Origin: Gyrodactylus bullatarudis
Taxonomy: Eukaryota > Platyhelminthes > Monogenea > Gyrodactylidea > Gyrodactylidae
Reading direction: 5' to 3'
DNA length: 64,000 bases
Assembly (NCBI GenBank): GCA_012064415.1
Contig: SSNU01000005.1
Coordinates: forward strand, 32,706 to 96,705
Shown: in pieces, positions 46,201 to 56,027 of the stretch
Layout of the letters: each line of letters starts with the position of its first letter
Numbering within the stretch: the first letter of the stretch is position 1
Notes under the pieces: generated by a model
The model's input: only the letters and a program-made list of their open reading frames with translations
The model's database searches: none
What the model was told of the DNA's origin: nothing
Position numbers and translations under genes: made by a program

Positions 46201-47315
46201 TTCTCCTATGGATATTAAGCTTGGTTCTTGAGGAGATTCGGCAAATATTCTTTAGCCGAAGAACATTCTCAGATTATCTTAAGAATATCTGGAACTTGAT
46301 GGACTTTTTAGGGATAAGTCTCTTTGCATTTGGATGGTTCCTTTACAACTTTAATTCAGAGGATGATTCGAGTTTTCTATTCTTTTCTTTATTACCTCTG
46401 ACGAAGCCATTGGGTGAGATCAAAGAGTCAATCTATCGCATATCAAGAATTTCTTATGGAACTAGCCTTTTTATATTCTACCTACGCATTCTAGAGTTTT
46501 ACTCTGTCCACAAGTCCCTCGGCCCGAAAGTCATCATGATAACCCACATGATCAAGAAGGATCTCATTCCGTTCATGTTTATCTATATTGTGTTTATAAT
46601 TGCATTTGGTGTTATGCAATGGGTCGTCAGCTTCAAGCCACCCACGGTGAATGATTTAGCTTTCGACTTTGATGTTCTATTCAGAGCTATGACTATTGCA
46701 TACACTCAAACTTTTGGGAATCTCAATTTGGAGATAATAACTGGGGAAGTAGAGCTTGAGTCATGTTCAAATGAGAGTCTCTGGTGTGCCGATGAATGGT
46801 CAAAATATGTTTCTGTGGTATTTTTTGCTTTTTATATTGTCCTAACCAATGTTCTTTTGATAAATCTGTTAATTGCAATGTTCGCAAACACCTATGAAGA
46901 AATTGAGGAGCAATCTTTGGAAATTTGGGGCCTACAAAGGTTTAATTTGATGAGGGAGTATCTGGAAAGATCTCCGATACCTCCGCCGTTCATCATACTA
47001 TGGCACATGTATCGAGTTCTTATGTACTTTTATCTCAAGATTAAAAGTAAAAAATACATAAGAGAACAGCCTTTGAAAGAGTCTTATGATAATAGACCTG
47101 TTGAAAAGCACAGATTATCCCAATGGGAACGGATGAGAGCCTTGGACTTTATCGTGTCCAATGAAAACTCAAATGAAGATACGGACCAATCAGCCATAAA
47201 GATTTCCGAGAAACTAAACCAAATGGAACATTTTTTTAAGGAAATTAAAAATAATTTCAAAAGCCTAGCGATGTCAAAGAAGAACAAAGAATTCTCAGAC
47301 TTTATAATGATTTAG
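43245..47315 (+). CDS. TRPM-type channel, copy 1, with a frame break and an assembly gap
   Basis: Cation channel of the TRPM class. Order: ankyrin-like repeats, TRPM SLOG/LSDAT domain (CPKIIVSFYGEKISSIDIN; LLTDGNHNEIAHNIGNLV; FLLIRNSGGLADCLIECIE), helical middle, six-segment channel with pore-region TQTFGNLNLEI, and TRP box (WGLQRFNLMREYLERSPIPPPFIILWHMY). Two lesions interrupt the frame. At about 43500 the copy lacks 23 net bases present in copy 2, giving a TAA at 43501. At 44640-44804 an exact 82-bp duplication surrounds an N (44722), which is an assembly join. Otherwise more than 3.5 kb is open. The C-terminus lacks the about 200-residue extension of copy 2. Real gene or recent pseudogene cannot be settled here. 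Confidence 0.85.
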
Positions 47316-47453
47316 AGGTTATTTGGAAAATAAAGGAAGATATCAACATGAATAATGAACACGTTCCCGCGAATACTAAGTACACAAAAGTGTATATTTT
47401 AATAAAAAAAGATTAACTAATGAACAGTGCAGCACCTATACTTACAAAGGTTG

Positions 47454-47686
47454 ACTAGAAATATTGCGTTCTAGGTGCTTAGGTGATATATCCCACAGGA
47501 ACGTCTTGTTTGGTAATGGATTAACCCATGTCGCTGAATGGTACAGCTTACTAATGGATCCCACCGAGACTGATAGATTATTTCTTAATGCTTTCTGAGT
47601 TTCTTTCGTACCAGTCCATTACCAAATACGTTAAACGTTTCTGTGGGATATACATACCTAAGCACCTAGAACGAACTATTTCTAGT
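47454..47686. repeat. Small MITE, about 230 bp
   Basis: Inverted repeats of about 50 bp. The left end ACTAGAAATATTGCGTTCTA (47454) mirrors the right end at about 47636-47686, which ends TATTTCTAGT. Shared core: CTAGGTGCTTAGG and TATCCCACAG. No coding sequence. It sits just 3' of TRPM copy 1. Confidence 0.75.
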
Positions 47687-48884
47687 TAATATATAATTTG
47701 TTTATATATTCTCACATTTTAGTTAAATCAAGTCTTTTGAATCTAAGAATTCATTTTATGTATTTAAATAAAAATTAATATCTCAACAAAAAGTACGTAT
47801 CTCATAAGGGATTAAATTTCAATCATTTTCGATAATAGCATTTCATTATTTAAGAGATTAAACAAGAATAAGGTCTCAAGACAGTAACTCCCGTACTTCA
47901 TTGCTTTTAATGACTTATTTTCTAGCTAATATTTAACTTCTATATGGCTTACCTGAAATGATTTTGTAATAGGAAACTATTAAAAAATTATAAATAGTAT
48001 TTTTTACAAATATCTTTCAAGATATAAAAATTTGAAAAATATCTTGCTTAAACTACTCACAAGTAGACCGAATTCAATCAATGTTAAGATTATGCTGAAA
48101 AATCGAAATAATTTGAGCTCAGCAAAGTTATTGAATACAGATAAAAATGTAGAGTGGTTTACTGTTATAAAAACTATTAAACAATGTTTTTCATATTTGA
48201 AATTGTGCTTATGCATTAGGGATAGTCGGCCAATTTTCATGTTTTGAAGCCTAATAATTTTCTGATTCTACTTTCAAAATGGATTCTAATTATACTATAT
48301 ACCAAATATGTATCATCATTTTTTCATCATCATAATATGCATACTAAAACCCCTTTGTAAATTACATTAAAATGTTGTTTAAATACGAAACATAATGCGC
48401 TTTTTGAATATACATGTTATAAGCTGATTGTTCTTTATCTATCATAGACATTACAGTTCTTTTAGACATTAAACTTACTAGCTATCTGTGGTCATTAGTA
48501 ATTAGCAGGGCAACCCAATACATAATTTAAATTTTTTTTCCATGAAACCTACTGATCAATTCAATTATAAAATGGGTGTTCAAAATTTTTGAAAATTTGC
48601 CTAGTCAAAGTTTTTTTCACATATTTATATGTAAAAAAATATATATATATTTGAAAAAATATTTAACCAAATATCAAGCCTCGATAATCAAATATCTTCT
48701 GGGATTAACTAATTAAGCCCTCTATTTCCTTTTGAAGATGTCATTCCTTTTTATCTCAAGGTTGAAATGATGTTGAAATCATTCTCTGGGCTTGATAAAA
48801 AGATTTGACCAATAAGAGTAAAGAGAATTTTTAAAACCTTGTTTCATTTCCTTCGTGTTCATTTAAACAAATCTCGTATCATAT
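47687..48884. other. Intergenic, AT-rich
   Basis: No coding frame recognised. A short (TA) run near 48640. Overlapping small frames on both strands at 48004-48247 have no similarity I can name. Confidence 0.45.
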
Positions 48885-49714
48885 ATGCCACGTGCAAGTC
48901 AGACTCCCAAGCAAAAGATTGATAGTTATATCAAAGAATTTCCTGATTGCTTTTCAAATGTGTAAAACCATCTTTTCTGTGAAGCTTGCGGTTGCCGTGT
49001 TAGTTTTGATCAGCGATCACAAGTCATACAACATCTAAATACAACTTCACACAAGAGTCGTATTAATGAGAAACTCATCCAACTCAAGATAGATGACTCT
49101 AATTGGGCTACTGAAGTTACAGATGCATTTATTAGCTGTGACATTCCCCTTCATAAATTACGGCTATCTAAGTTAAGGAGTCTTTTTGAAAAAACAGGCA
49201 AGCATCTTCCAAGTGAAACAACATGCCGTCGCGAAGTAAAAGGACTATACGAAATCCAAATTGATCGAATCAAAAATAAATGTGATTCAGAAGTATTCCT
49301 GATGATTGATGAGTCTGAAATTCAATCAAAAAGCATTGTAAACATCATGATTAGATCGATGAATGAACCAAATAAGGCGTATCTAGGAGAAACTATTGTT
49401 CTAGGCAAACCTATTAATTCTCAAGAGGCATGCTGTATCATTGATGACTTCATAAGAAAAATGGACATCAACAGAAATAACTTATTATTGTTTCTAACCG
49501 ATGCCGTTTCTTATTTTACATCTGAAGAGTGTACAAGAACTCTGAAAAATTTATATCCGAAAATGACTCATGTAACTTGCATAGCACATTTGATTCATAA
49601 TTGCTGCCTCAAAATCAAAAATTATTTTCCTAAAGCTGATCAAATGATTGGAGCTATACGAATGATCTTGGCCAAAAACAAGAAACGTGTGTCTCTATTT
49701 TCTGATATAGGCTA
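48885..49714 (+). pseudogene. hAT-like transposase remnant with BED-type zinc finger
   Basis: One frame from ATG 48885 with a single TAA at 48963-48965. The N-terminus has a CX2C...HX5H zinc finger (LFCEACGCRVSFDQRSQVIQHL, TTSHK). The transposase body follows: VFLMIDESEI, NNLLLFLTDAVSYF and YPKMTHVTCIAHLIHNCCLKIK, close to CGGBP1/hAT-related transposases. The C-terminal dimerisation part is missing; the frame runs into AT-rich sequence and the SINE insertion at 49734. Confidence 0.78.
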
Positions 49715-49733
49715 ATTACTAATTAGTAATTAC

Positions 49734-49936
49734 ACAATATCCTTAATCTCTGTGGATCCGGGTTCAAATCCTGGCTATTGTGTACTGACGAGTCCTAATA
49801 AGGACGAAAAGCGTCAACATCTGCCACCGTGAGTAGAATATTATTGACTCTCTTATGGAATTGACACCTGCTCATTCGAATTCTAACATGTAGGTGTGAG
49901 AAGACAATCTTCATCAGATTAGATTTCATTTGGATA
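49734..49936 (+). mobile_element. tRNA-like SINE carrying a hammerhead ribozyme
   Basis: 203 bp flanked by the 10-bp direct repeat TAGTAATTAC (49724-49733 and 49937-49946), a target-site duplication. The 5' part is tRNA-like: TACACAATA (49731-49739) pairs with TATTGTGTA (49776-49784). A T-arm CCGGG/CCTGG encloses the B-box sequence GGTTCAAATCC (49761-49771). D and anticodon arms seem to be missing. A hammerhead core follows directly. The 3' part holds a hairpin, ACACCT (about 49861) with AGGTGT. This resembles the Schistosoma Sm-alpha SINE design. Confidence 0.8.
49772..49826 (+). ncRNA. Hammerhead ribozyme, type I (SINE)
   Basis: CTGACGAG (49785-49792); perfect helix II GTCCU/AGGAC (49792-49796 with 49801-49805, loop AATA); GAAA (49806-49809); cleavage triplet GTC ending at 49815. 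Helix I can form as TGT/ACA (49781-49783 with 49817-49819) plus outer TGGC/GCCA (49772-49775 with 49823-49826), leaving internal loops. Helix III is very short, as in schistosome copies. The pair next to the cleavage site is an A-A mismatch, so activity is uncertain. Confidence 0.75.
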
Positions 49937-50029
49937 TAGTAATTACCAGTGACCACACTTTGCTAGTAGGTTTAATTTCTATAAGGTAAGTTACTTTTAC
50001 TGAATTTTATCCAATTATTTTTATATCTT

Positions 50030-50270
50030 CTTACGATAATATTGTCGAACTTCATCAAGAATATTACTGTTATCGGTTTCTGAACTCATGAGGGAGGTAG
50101 GAGATGACAGACGTATATTATAGTGATAAACGTCATATTTCGCCGGGTCTCATCAGACTCTACCCCGGTTACGATATAAATACTATTACAATGCATAAAT
50201 TTGTGCCCTTCCATTGGTCAATATCGGTTGATTGACTGCTCAGGAGGAATGAGGGTGGGAGGTTGTTTCA
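50030..50270 (-). ncRNA. Hammerhead-bearing repeat, copy B
   Basis: Repeat sharing both ends with 6535-6765. On the minus strand: CTGATGAG (50156-50149), GAAA (50141-50138) and GTC cleavage triplet (50108-50106). Helix III is an extended hairpin (GACGT with ACGTC). Helix I is GTAGAG opposite CTCCTAC with bulges. As in the PLE motif, helix II is minimal and CCGGG (50168-50164) matches CCCGG (50147-50143). The core looks intact. Confidence 0.65.
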
Positions 50271-50767
50271 CTGCAAATTGATTTTTCTTTCAATCTGAAT
50301 ATATTTTATTTAATATCATATTTAGCTATCTCAGATATGTAAATGTGAATGCTAAAAATATTTTCATCTTTAAGAAAAATTAGTTTTTGAAAGGAAATTC
50401 CTTACGTTGTAGAAGAAACCAAAGTACAGTTAATTACACACATGATGGCTCACATGATGAATATTCTTCCCCTCATCTTTATATTTATACCTCTCTGCTC
50501 TCTTTCGGTAGACCAATAGAATTAGAGAAACACATTAACCAATCAGAATTAAGCTTCATTTCTTATCCAAGATTAAATCATTTTCCACTTTCTAATCATT
50601 TTCCCTAACTTCAACTCAAACTTTTACCTAACTTAAATAAAGAAAAAATATCAATTTATGTAATTAAAATTCGAAACATGTAAGACATGCAAATTCATAA
50701 TAAATTATTGACTCAGTATAAAAAGAGACTCATAATTTTAAATAAAGTTTTTTCTATTTTTTCTTAT

Positions 50768-53700
50768 TCATTGTATGAGTTCCAGATTGATTACATTTTT
50801 CATAGTACTCATCAGGGAAAAATTCATTAGATGATCCCAATTTAGAGCATCTTTAAACATTTTCCCGACCAAGATTGCCAACAGCTCTTCGGATAGATTC
50901 AATGATATGAGACAGATGTCCATTTCTCGAAAGTTAAATTTACGAAATTTCTCTATGACGAAGAGCTCCTGTCGCAGTTCTGCTCCCTCGAGTTCTCTGA
51001 TTATATCGATAAGCAATTCTCTGATTGCATTTATAGAAACTTCTCGAGGTTTCTTGTGACTCATGATGAAATATGGCAGAAAGGAGCCCAATGTAAGAAC
51101 CTTATCATCTTTTCTGATTGATAAGTAAACCTTGGAAGTCTTGTTGTACTGCTTCAAAAGATTATTCCCTACAAAGGGGACACTTTTTAGGTCTTGTTCA
51201 ACACTCCACGAGATTAGAGTATCTTTCAATAGGAGCATGTTCAAGTCATCATTAGGAATGGAAATGGAACCCCTCTTCAGCATTTCATCAAAGGATTGCT
51301 TAGCGGGCTGTGTTGGGTAGGAAACATCAATGTTATTACTCAATCCTTTGATCAAGAGTTCAAGTTTATTCAGTTGATTGAAAACGCTTTTATTTTCAAC
51401 AGTTTCGCTGACAAAATCTTGGGATTCATCATTGGAAACGATAAAGTCTAGAGCTCTCATCCGTTCCCATTGATCTAACTGGTACTCAATAAGGTTATTG
51501 TCTTTGAAATTCTTTCTTAGCGACTCATCATTCTTGAATTTGATACCACGTAGTTTCCTATAGATATACCTCGAAACTAAATAAATATGCCATAGTATAA
51601 TAAACGGCGGAGGTATCGGAGATCTTTCCAGGAACTCCCTCATCAAATTGAACCTTTGCATGCCCCAAATTTGCAAGGATTGCTCCTCAATTTCTTCATA
51701 GGTGTTGGCAAACATTGCAATTAACAGGTTGATCAAAAGAACATTAGTTAGGACAATGTAGATTGCGAAAAATACAAAAGATACGTATTTCGACCATTCA
51801 TCGGCACACCAAATTCCCTCCTCTTGACACGATGGCAGGGGATCTTCGCCCGAGATGATGTTCATACTAACTTCTCCATACGTCTGAATGTAGGACAATT
51901 CCAGGGCTTTGAATATAACAGAAAAATCAAAGTATTCCGAATCTGGGGGAACAAAGCTGACTACCCATTGCATAACACCAAATCCAATTATAAACACTAT
52001 ATAGATAAACATGAACGGAATAAGATCTTTCTTGATCATGTGTGTTATCATGATGACTTTCGGGCCGAGGGACTTGTGGACAGAGTAAAACTCTAGAATG
52101 CGTAGGTAGAATATAAAAATGCTCGTGGCGTAGCATATTCTTGATATGCGATAGAGGCCAGTCCTTATATCTCCAAGGGGTTGTCCTACCGGAAGAATAA
52201 AGTAAAAAAGAAAGTTTGCTTCATTCTCAAAATTGAAACTGTACAAGAGCCAGCCAAAAGCAAAAAATATTATTGCCAACAAATCCATCAGGTTCCACAT
52301 GTTTCTCAGGTAGATTTTAAATGTCTTATTATTGAAGAATATTTGTCTGACTTCTTCAGCAGCTAAGCTGGCAATCCAAAGTATTAGGTAGATTTTCATT
52401 GACGAAAATTGGCTTGTATTCAATTTCATGTGAAACATTATCGTGACAGTATAAAAAATTAGGAAGATTATAAAAAATATCAAATTATTAGCAAATCGGA
52501 TCAATGGGGCAGTATAGAAATCCCGAATTTTTCTCAACCATAAAATGGCCTTTTCGCGGGTTCCTCTGTTGAAACTTTCCTCTTCCTTATATGGTTCGTT
52601 ATTGAATGGCATGAAAAATGGAATGAGCAAAGGAATTGTGATACCTACGAATAAACTTAAAATCATATTGACCATTGTTTTTTTCCTATCGATGGTATGA
52701 TGCCAAATTTCATCGAGTATTTCCTGACAGGTTTTATGCGATAGAAAGTCAATAGATTCACCTTCAGCTGCTAAAATTATGGCAGAAGTACATCCAAAGT
52801 GAACGTGTTCCCTAATTAGACAATTTTTAGTTTTCAGGAAATCCTTCCTCGAACATAATTCAAGAACACTGTCCGCTTTACTCTCAAAGACTTGAGCAGC
52901 AGCCTGAAGTTCCTTGGAGATATTTTCATACTGATTCCATTGACAAAGTTTTCTTAAAATCAGGGCCCCAACCAAGGCTGCGGGAATAGGATCATTTTCA
53001 AGACGCCAGATGAATTTAGCTAGGCAAATTCTTTGAGTTAAAATGGCCCAAATGTAAAGTTCACGATACGGTCTCTTGAATTCATACTGGTTGGTTATTC
53101 TAGACCTCCTTTGGACTCTTCTGTTCTTGTTAAGTTGCGAGGTTGTGTATTCTTTGAGAAATCTCTTCTGACTGTAATATGGTTGGTAATTAGACCCAAT
53201 AATTGTAGATAGACACCGGCCAACAAGATCTAACGTGAACTTCTTTGGTATTTTATCGTTGACTTCAATTACAATTTTGTTGAGAACAATAGCATTCCTT
53301 TTATCAATGTTTATCGACATTGTATAGAGGTCCTCTAACGAATCAAAGTTCAAATAACTGTGCATTGGGAAACCTTTCTCGAGGAAAAGCTGAAGGAATT
53401 CTGTTTTCTCCTCCATAAGAATCTCTGTTATGCAATCTTGAAGTTGAACATTTTCCCATTCTTGGTCACTGAAATTTATGACATCTCTTACAATGTCTGA
53501 TACATTTAGGATCAGAGCACAACTTAGAAGGGCAAGATTAACCTGAAACTCATCAATGCCAGTATAATCTTGTTTGATGAGACATTTCATAAGGCTCTTA
53601 TCGAATTCCTCAAACGAGTTCTGCTCCAGGCAATACACGACAAAGTTTTTCTTGTACGAAATCATTCTCGACACTAGCTCGATCGTTTTGCCAAATGTTT

Positions 53701-55270
53701 CATCACAGGCAAAATATTTGGAACAAACAGCCTCGATGACGTTCGGAGTTTCATTCTTCTGGTCCTCGGGTACTATCTCGAGCTCTTCAATACACTCGAT
53801 GAGGCAATCTGCTAGGCCGCCACTGTTCCTTATGAGCAGGAAGGGAATGTTGTTCTTCATAGAGTTGTACGTGTCGAGGACATGTTGAGACTTCCCTCCA
53901 TACAGCACGCTACAGATTGGTATATGTATGAAGTCGCTGAATTGAGAGATAAAATTTCTCTTCTCAAGCAGATACGCTTCGAGATTTTGACGGAATTCAG
54001 TTCTTTCTTCAACGTCTTCCTTTTCATCAACGAACAAATATTTCGAATGGCCCTGCTCTAGTTGAACGATCACTTCATCCTCTGTCTCAAAGTTCATCTC
54101 TGTGGTTCTCACCAGGAAATTCTGCATATTGGTGAACTGATGATTTGAAAATTTTTGCCAACTCGTGATTGCTATTCCCTCCAGGCCATCTTGGTTGTCT
54201 GCCTCTTGGTACTGATGGACGAGATTCCCTACATTACTTGCGATATCTCCGTTACTTCCATCAGTGAGTAACCATAGATCAGCCTTCTCGGAAGCCTTCC
54301 ACAAAGCCATATTGAAGCAGAGACTCTTATCAAGAGATGATATCTTCTCCCCATAAAAGGAGACGATTATTTTTGGACATTTTGTACTCCAACATTCCAG
54401 TAACACGTGCAATACTAACGAGAAATCTGTATCTGAACTGAGGCAACAATAATCCTGCTTCGAATGAGAATCTGTAAATTGCATTCTTCCATATATACTT
54501 GTGGGCAATTTAATATACCTGTCATTATAATCGAATATTTTGTTCTTCAAATGCTCCAGAAAGTAGGAAGATCTTCCGAAGAGTTCTTTTATCGATTGGG
54601 TCTCATCAGATATTAAATAGTATTTGTCAATATTCATTGGAATCCAGGCATTCCTAAAGTTCTCCAATGGTTGAATAAAATCCCTATTCCTCAACTCTTC
54701 GCCATGGACGCAGCCCAAATCAAGAAGAAAATAGATCAAGGATCGTATATTGTTCTCATATGCATAGTCAAGCGGTGTCATTTCCATAGCACAGAGGACA
54801 TTGAGACACGAGGTTGGTGTACACTTCATTAGTTGGAGAAATACAATAACTGACGACGTGGCAGCATAGTGAATAGACAGTCTCTGGTATTGGTCCTTTG
54901 CATAGGTATTCGGGTTAACTGACAAGAGGATCCTGGTCGAGATAAAGTCCCCGATGTAACAACTCAAATGGAGAGCCGTCAACTGTGTCCCTGTTGATCG
55001 ATAGTCCACCAGCTCCGGCACGACCTGGATGAGCCTCTCGAGGCACTGATACGCTCCATAGAACACGCAAGTCTGAATGAGATTTGAGTCAACGAGATTC
55101 TCGTCAATGTAGCCTTTGTAATCAACCAAGGGACACTCGTTCAAATTCAAGGTCAGCTTGATATCCTGTAGGAAACCTGTGGTCTTACTGAGAATTTTTT
55201 CCTCAAATTCGGAGATATTATCCTTTCGAATAGTTTCTATGATAATCAGATAGAAATTATTGGACAGCAT
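50768..55270 (-). CDS. TRPM-type channel, copy 2, with N-terminal ankyrin-like repeats
   Basis: One uninterrupted frame of 1500 residues; ATG at 55270. Ankyrin-like repeats at about residues 45-190 (TALHLSCYIGDFISTRILL; RLSIHYAATSS; MTPLDYAYENN). TRPM SLOG/LSDAT domain at about 265-565 (CPKIIVSFYGEKISSLDKS, LLTDGSNGDIASNVGNLVHQYQ, FLLIRNSGGLADCLIECIE). Helical region to 900. Ion channel at about 915-1190, with pore-region YIQTYGEVSMNII. TRP box at about 1200 (WGMQRFNLMREFLERSPIPPPFIILWHIY). A C-terminal extension of about 200 residues is unrecognised. Ankyrin plus SLOG in one TRP channel is unusual. Intronless, unlike most genes here. It is paralogous and inverted relative to 43245-47315. Confidence 0.92.
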   Translation of the reverse strand: MLSNNFYLIIIETIRKDNISEFEEKILSKTTGFLQDIKLTLNLNECPLVDYKGYIDENLVDSNLIQTCVFYGAYQCLERLIQVVPELVDYRSTGTQLTALHLSCYIGDFISTRILLSVNPNTYAKDQYQRLSIHYAATSSVIVFLQLMKCTPTSCLNVLCAMEMTPLDYAYENNIRSLIYFLLDLGCVHGEELRNRDFIQPLENFRNAWIPMNIDKYYLISDETQSIKELFGRSSYFLEHLKNKIFDYNDRYIKLPTSIYGRMQFTDSHSKQDYCCLSSDTDFSLVLHVLLECWSTKCPKIIVSFYGEKISSLDKSLCFNMALWKASEKADLWLLTDGSNGDIASNVGNLVHQYQEADNQDGLEGIAITSWQKFSNHQFTNMQNFLVRTTEMNFETEDEVIVQLEQGHSKYLFVDEKEDVEERTEFRQNLEAYLLEKRNFISQFSDFIHIPICSVLYGGKSQHVLDTYNSMKNNIPFLLIRNSGGLADCLIECIEELEIVPEDQKNETPNVIEAVCSKYFACDETFGKTIELVSRMISYKKNFVVYCLEQNSFEEFDKSLMKCLIKQDYTGIDEFQVNLALLSCALILNVSDIVRDVINFSDQEWENVQLQDCITEILMEEKTEFLQLFLEKGFPMHSYLNFDSLEDLYTMSINIDKRNAIVLNKIVIEVNDKIPKKFTLDLVGRCLSTIIGSNYQPYYSQKRFLKEYTTSQLNKNRRVQRRSRITNQYEFKRPYRELYIWAILTQRICLAKFIWRLENDPIPAALVGALILRKLCQWNQYENISKELQAAAQVFESKADSVLELCSRKDFLKTKNCLIREHVHFGCTSAIILAAEGESIDFLSHKTCQEILDEIWHHTIDRKKTMVNMILSLFVGITIPLLIPFFMPFNNEPYKEEESFNRGTREKAILWLRKIRDFYTAPLIRFANNLIFFIIFLIFYTVTIMFHMKLNTSQFSSMKIYLILWIASLAAEEVRQIFFNNKTFKIYLRNMWNLMDLLAIIFFAFGWLLYSFNFENEANFLFYFILPVGQPLGDIRTGLYRISRICYATSIFIFYLRILEFYSVHKSLGPKVIMITHMIKKDLIPFMFIYIVFIIGFGVMQWVVSFVPPDSEYFDFSVIFKALELSYIQTYGEVSMNIISGEDPLPSCQEEGIWCADEWSKYVSFVFFAIYIVLTNVLLINLLIAMFANTYEEIEEQSLQIWGMQRFNLMREFLERSPIPPPFIILWHIYLVSRYIYRKLRGIKFKNDESLRKNFKDNNLIEYQLDQWERMRALDFIVSNDESQDFVSETVENKSVFNQLNKLELLIKGLSNNIDVSYPTQPAKQSFDEMLKRGSISIPNDDLNMLLLKDTLISWSVEQDLKSVPFVGNNLLKQYNKTSKVYLSIRKDDKVLTLGSFLPYFIMSHKKPREVSINAIRELLIDIIRELEGAELRQELFVIEKFRKFNFREMDICLISLNLSEELLAILVGKMFKDALNWDHLMNFSLMSTMKNVINLELIQ

Positions 55271-56027
55271 CAATTTTAAAATTTCTTACTCCTGTATTTA
55301 TTTAAATATTCAGTACAAGTTTTATTTGAGAAGCTTTTCTCTCATATCACTCATAATGTCAGGATTAACAAATATTTCTCTCTTGATATTTACTCTACAG
55401 TTCATCTGATAATATTTTATTATGAAAAATTTTTCTCATCAAAAAAACTCAACTTACCAGATTAAGAGTTGGAATATTTCGGGAAACTACTTGTTTATTT
55501 TTGAAAAAAAATCCCAAAAATTCTCAAATCTTCGCTTCAAAGTAATCTGGTTAAAATAAGATTTCTAAATCCATTGCTTAAGAAGTTAGAATCTCACATT
55601 ATCATGTGAATAATTACACAGTTAAAGGTGGGGCTAAAATATTTTATGTCAAGAAATCCTCTCTCCTGGCTTGGTTTATTTAGCGAATCTTGTTACAGCC
55701 AATGAGAAGGCAGAATTATTCTGGGCTCATAGGAATTTTAACTTGAAACCAATCTATAATATAAGAAAGTAGATAAACGCTAATCTTATCTATCAACTAA
55801 GACTACAGTATTATTTAAGATCCTAGTATAATTTTATATTTTATTTTCAATGAATTGCAAAGCACAAAATTGTATTGAAAAAAATATTTTTACATCAAAC
55901 TATCAGTCATGAAAATGCAAGATATCATTGGCTTGTAAACTTTTGTATTGATTGTTGAATGTGGACTTTGTATGTCTACAATGCAAGTTTTAGAAATGTT
56001 CTCGGATATCTCTGATTCATTTCAAGA
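55271..56027. other. Divergent spacer between TRPM copy 2 and ABCD4
   Basis: Both flanking genes start here, on opposite strands. No coding feature or repeat recognised. Confidence 0.45.

Noticed and set aside
53574..53888. 104-codon frame opposite TRPM copy 2
   Set aside because: Antisense to the coding sequence; it recurs opposite copy 1 only because the two genes are near-identical there.
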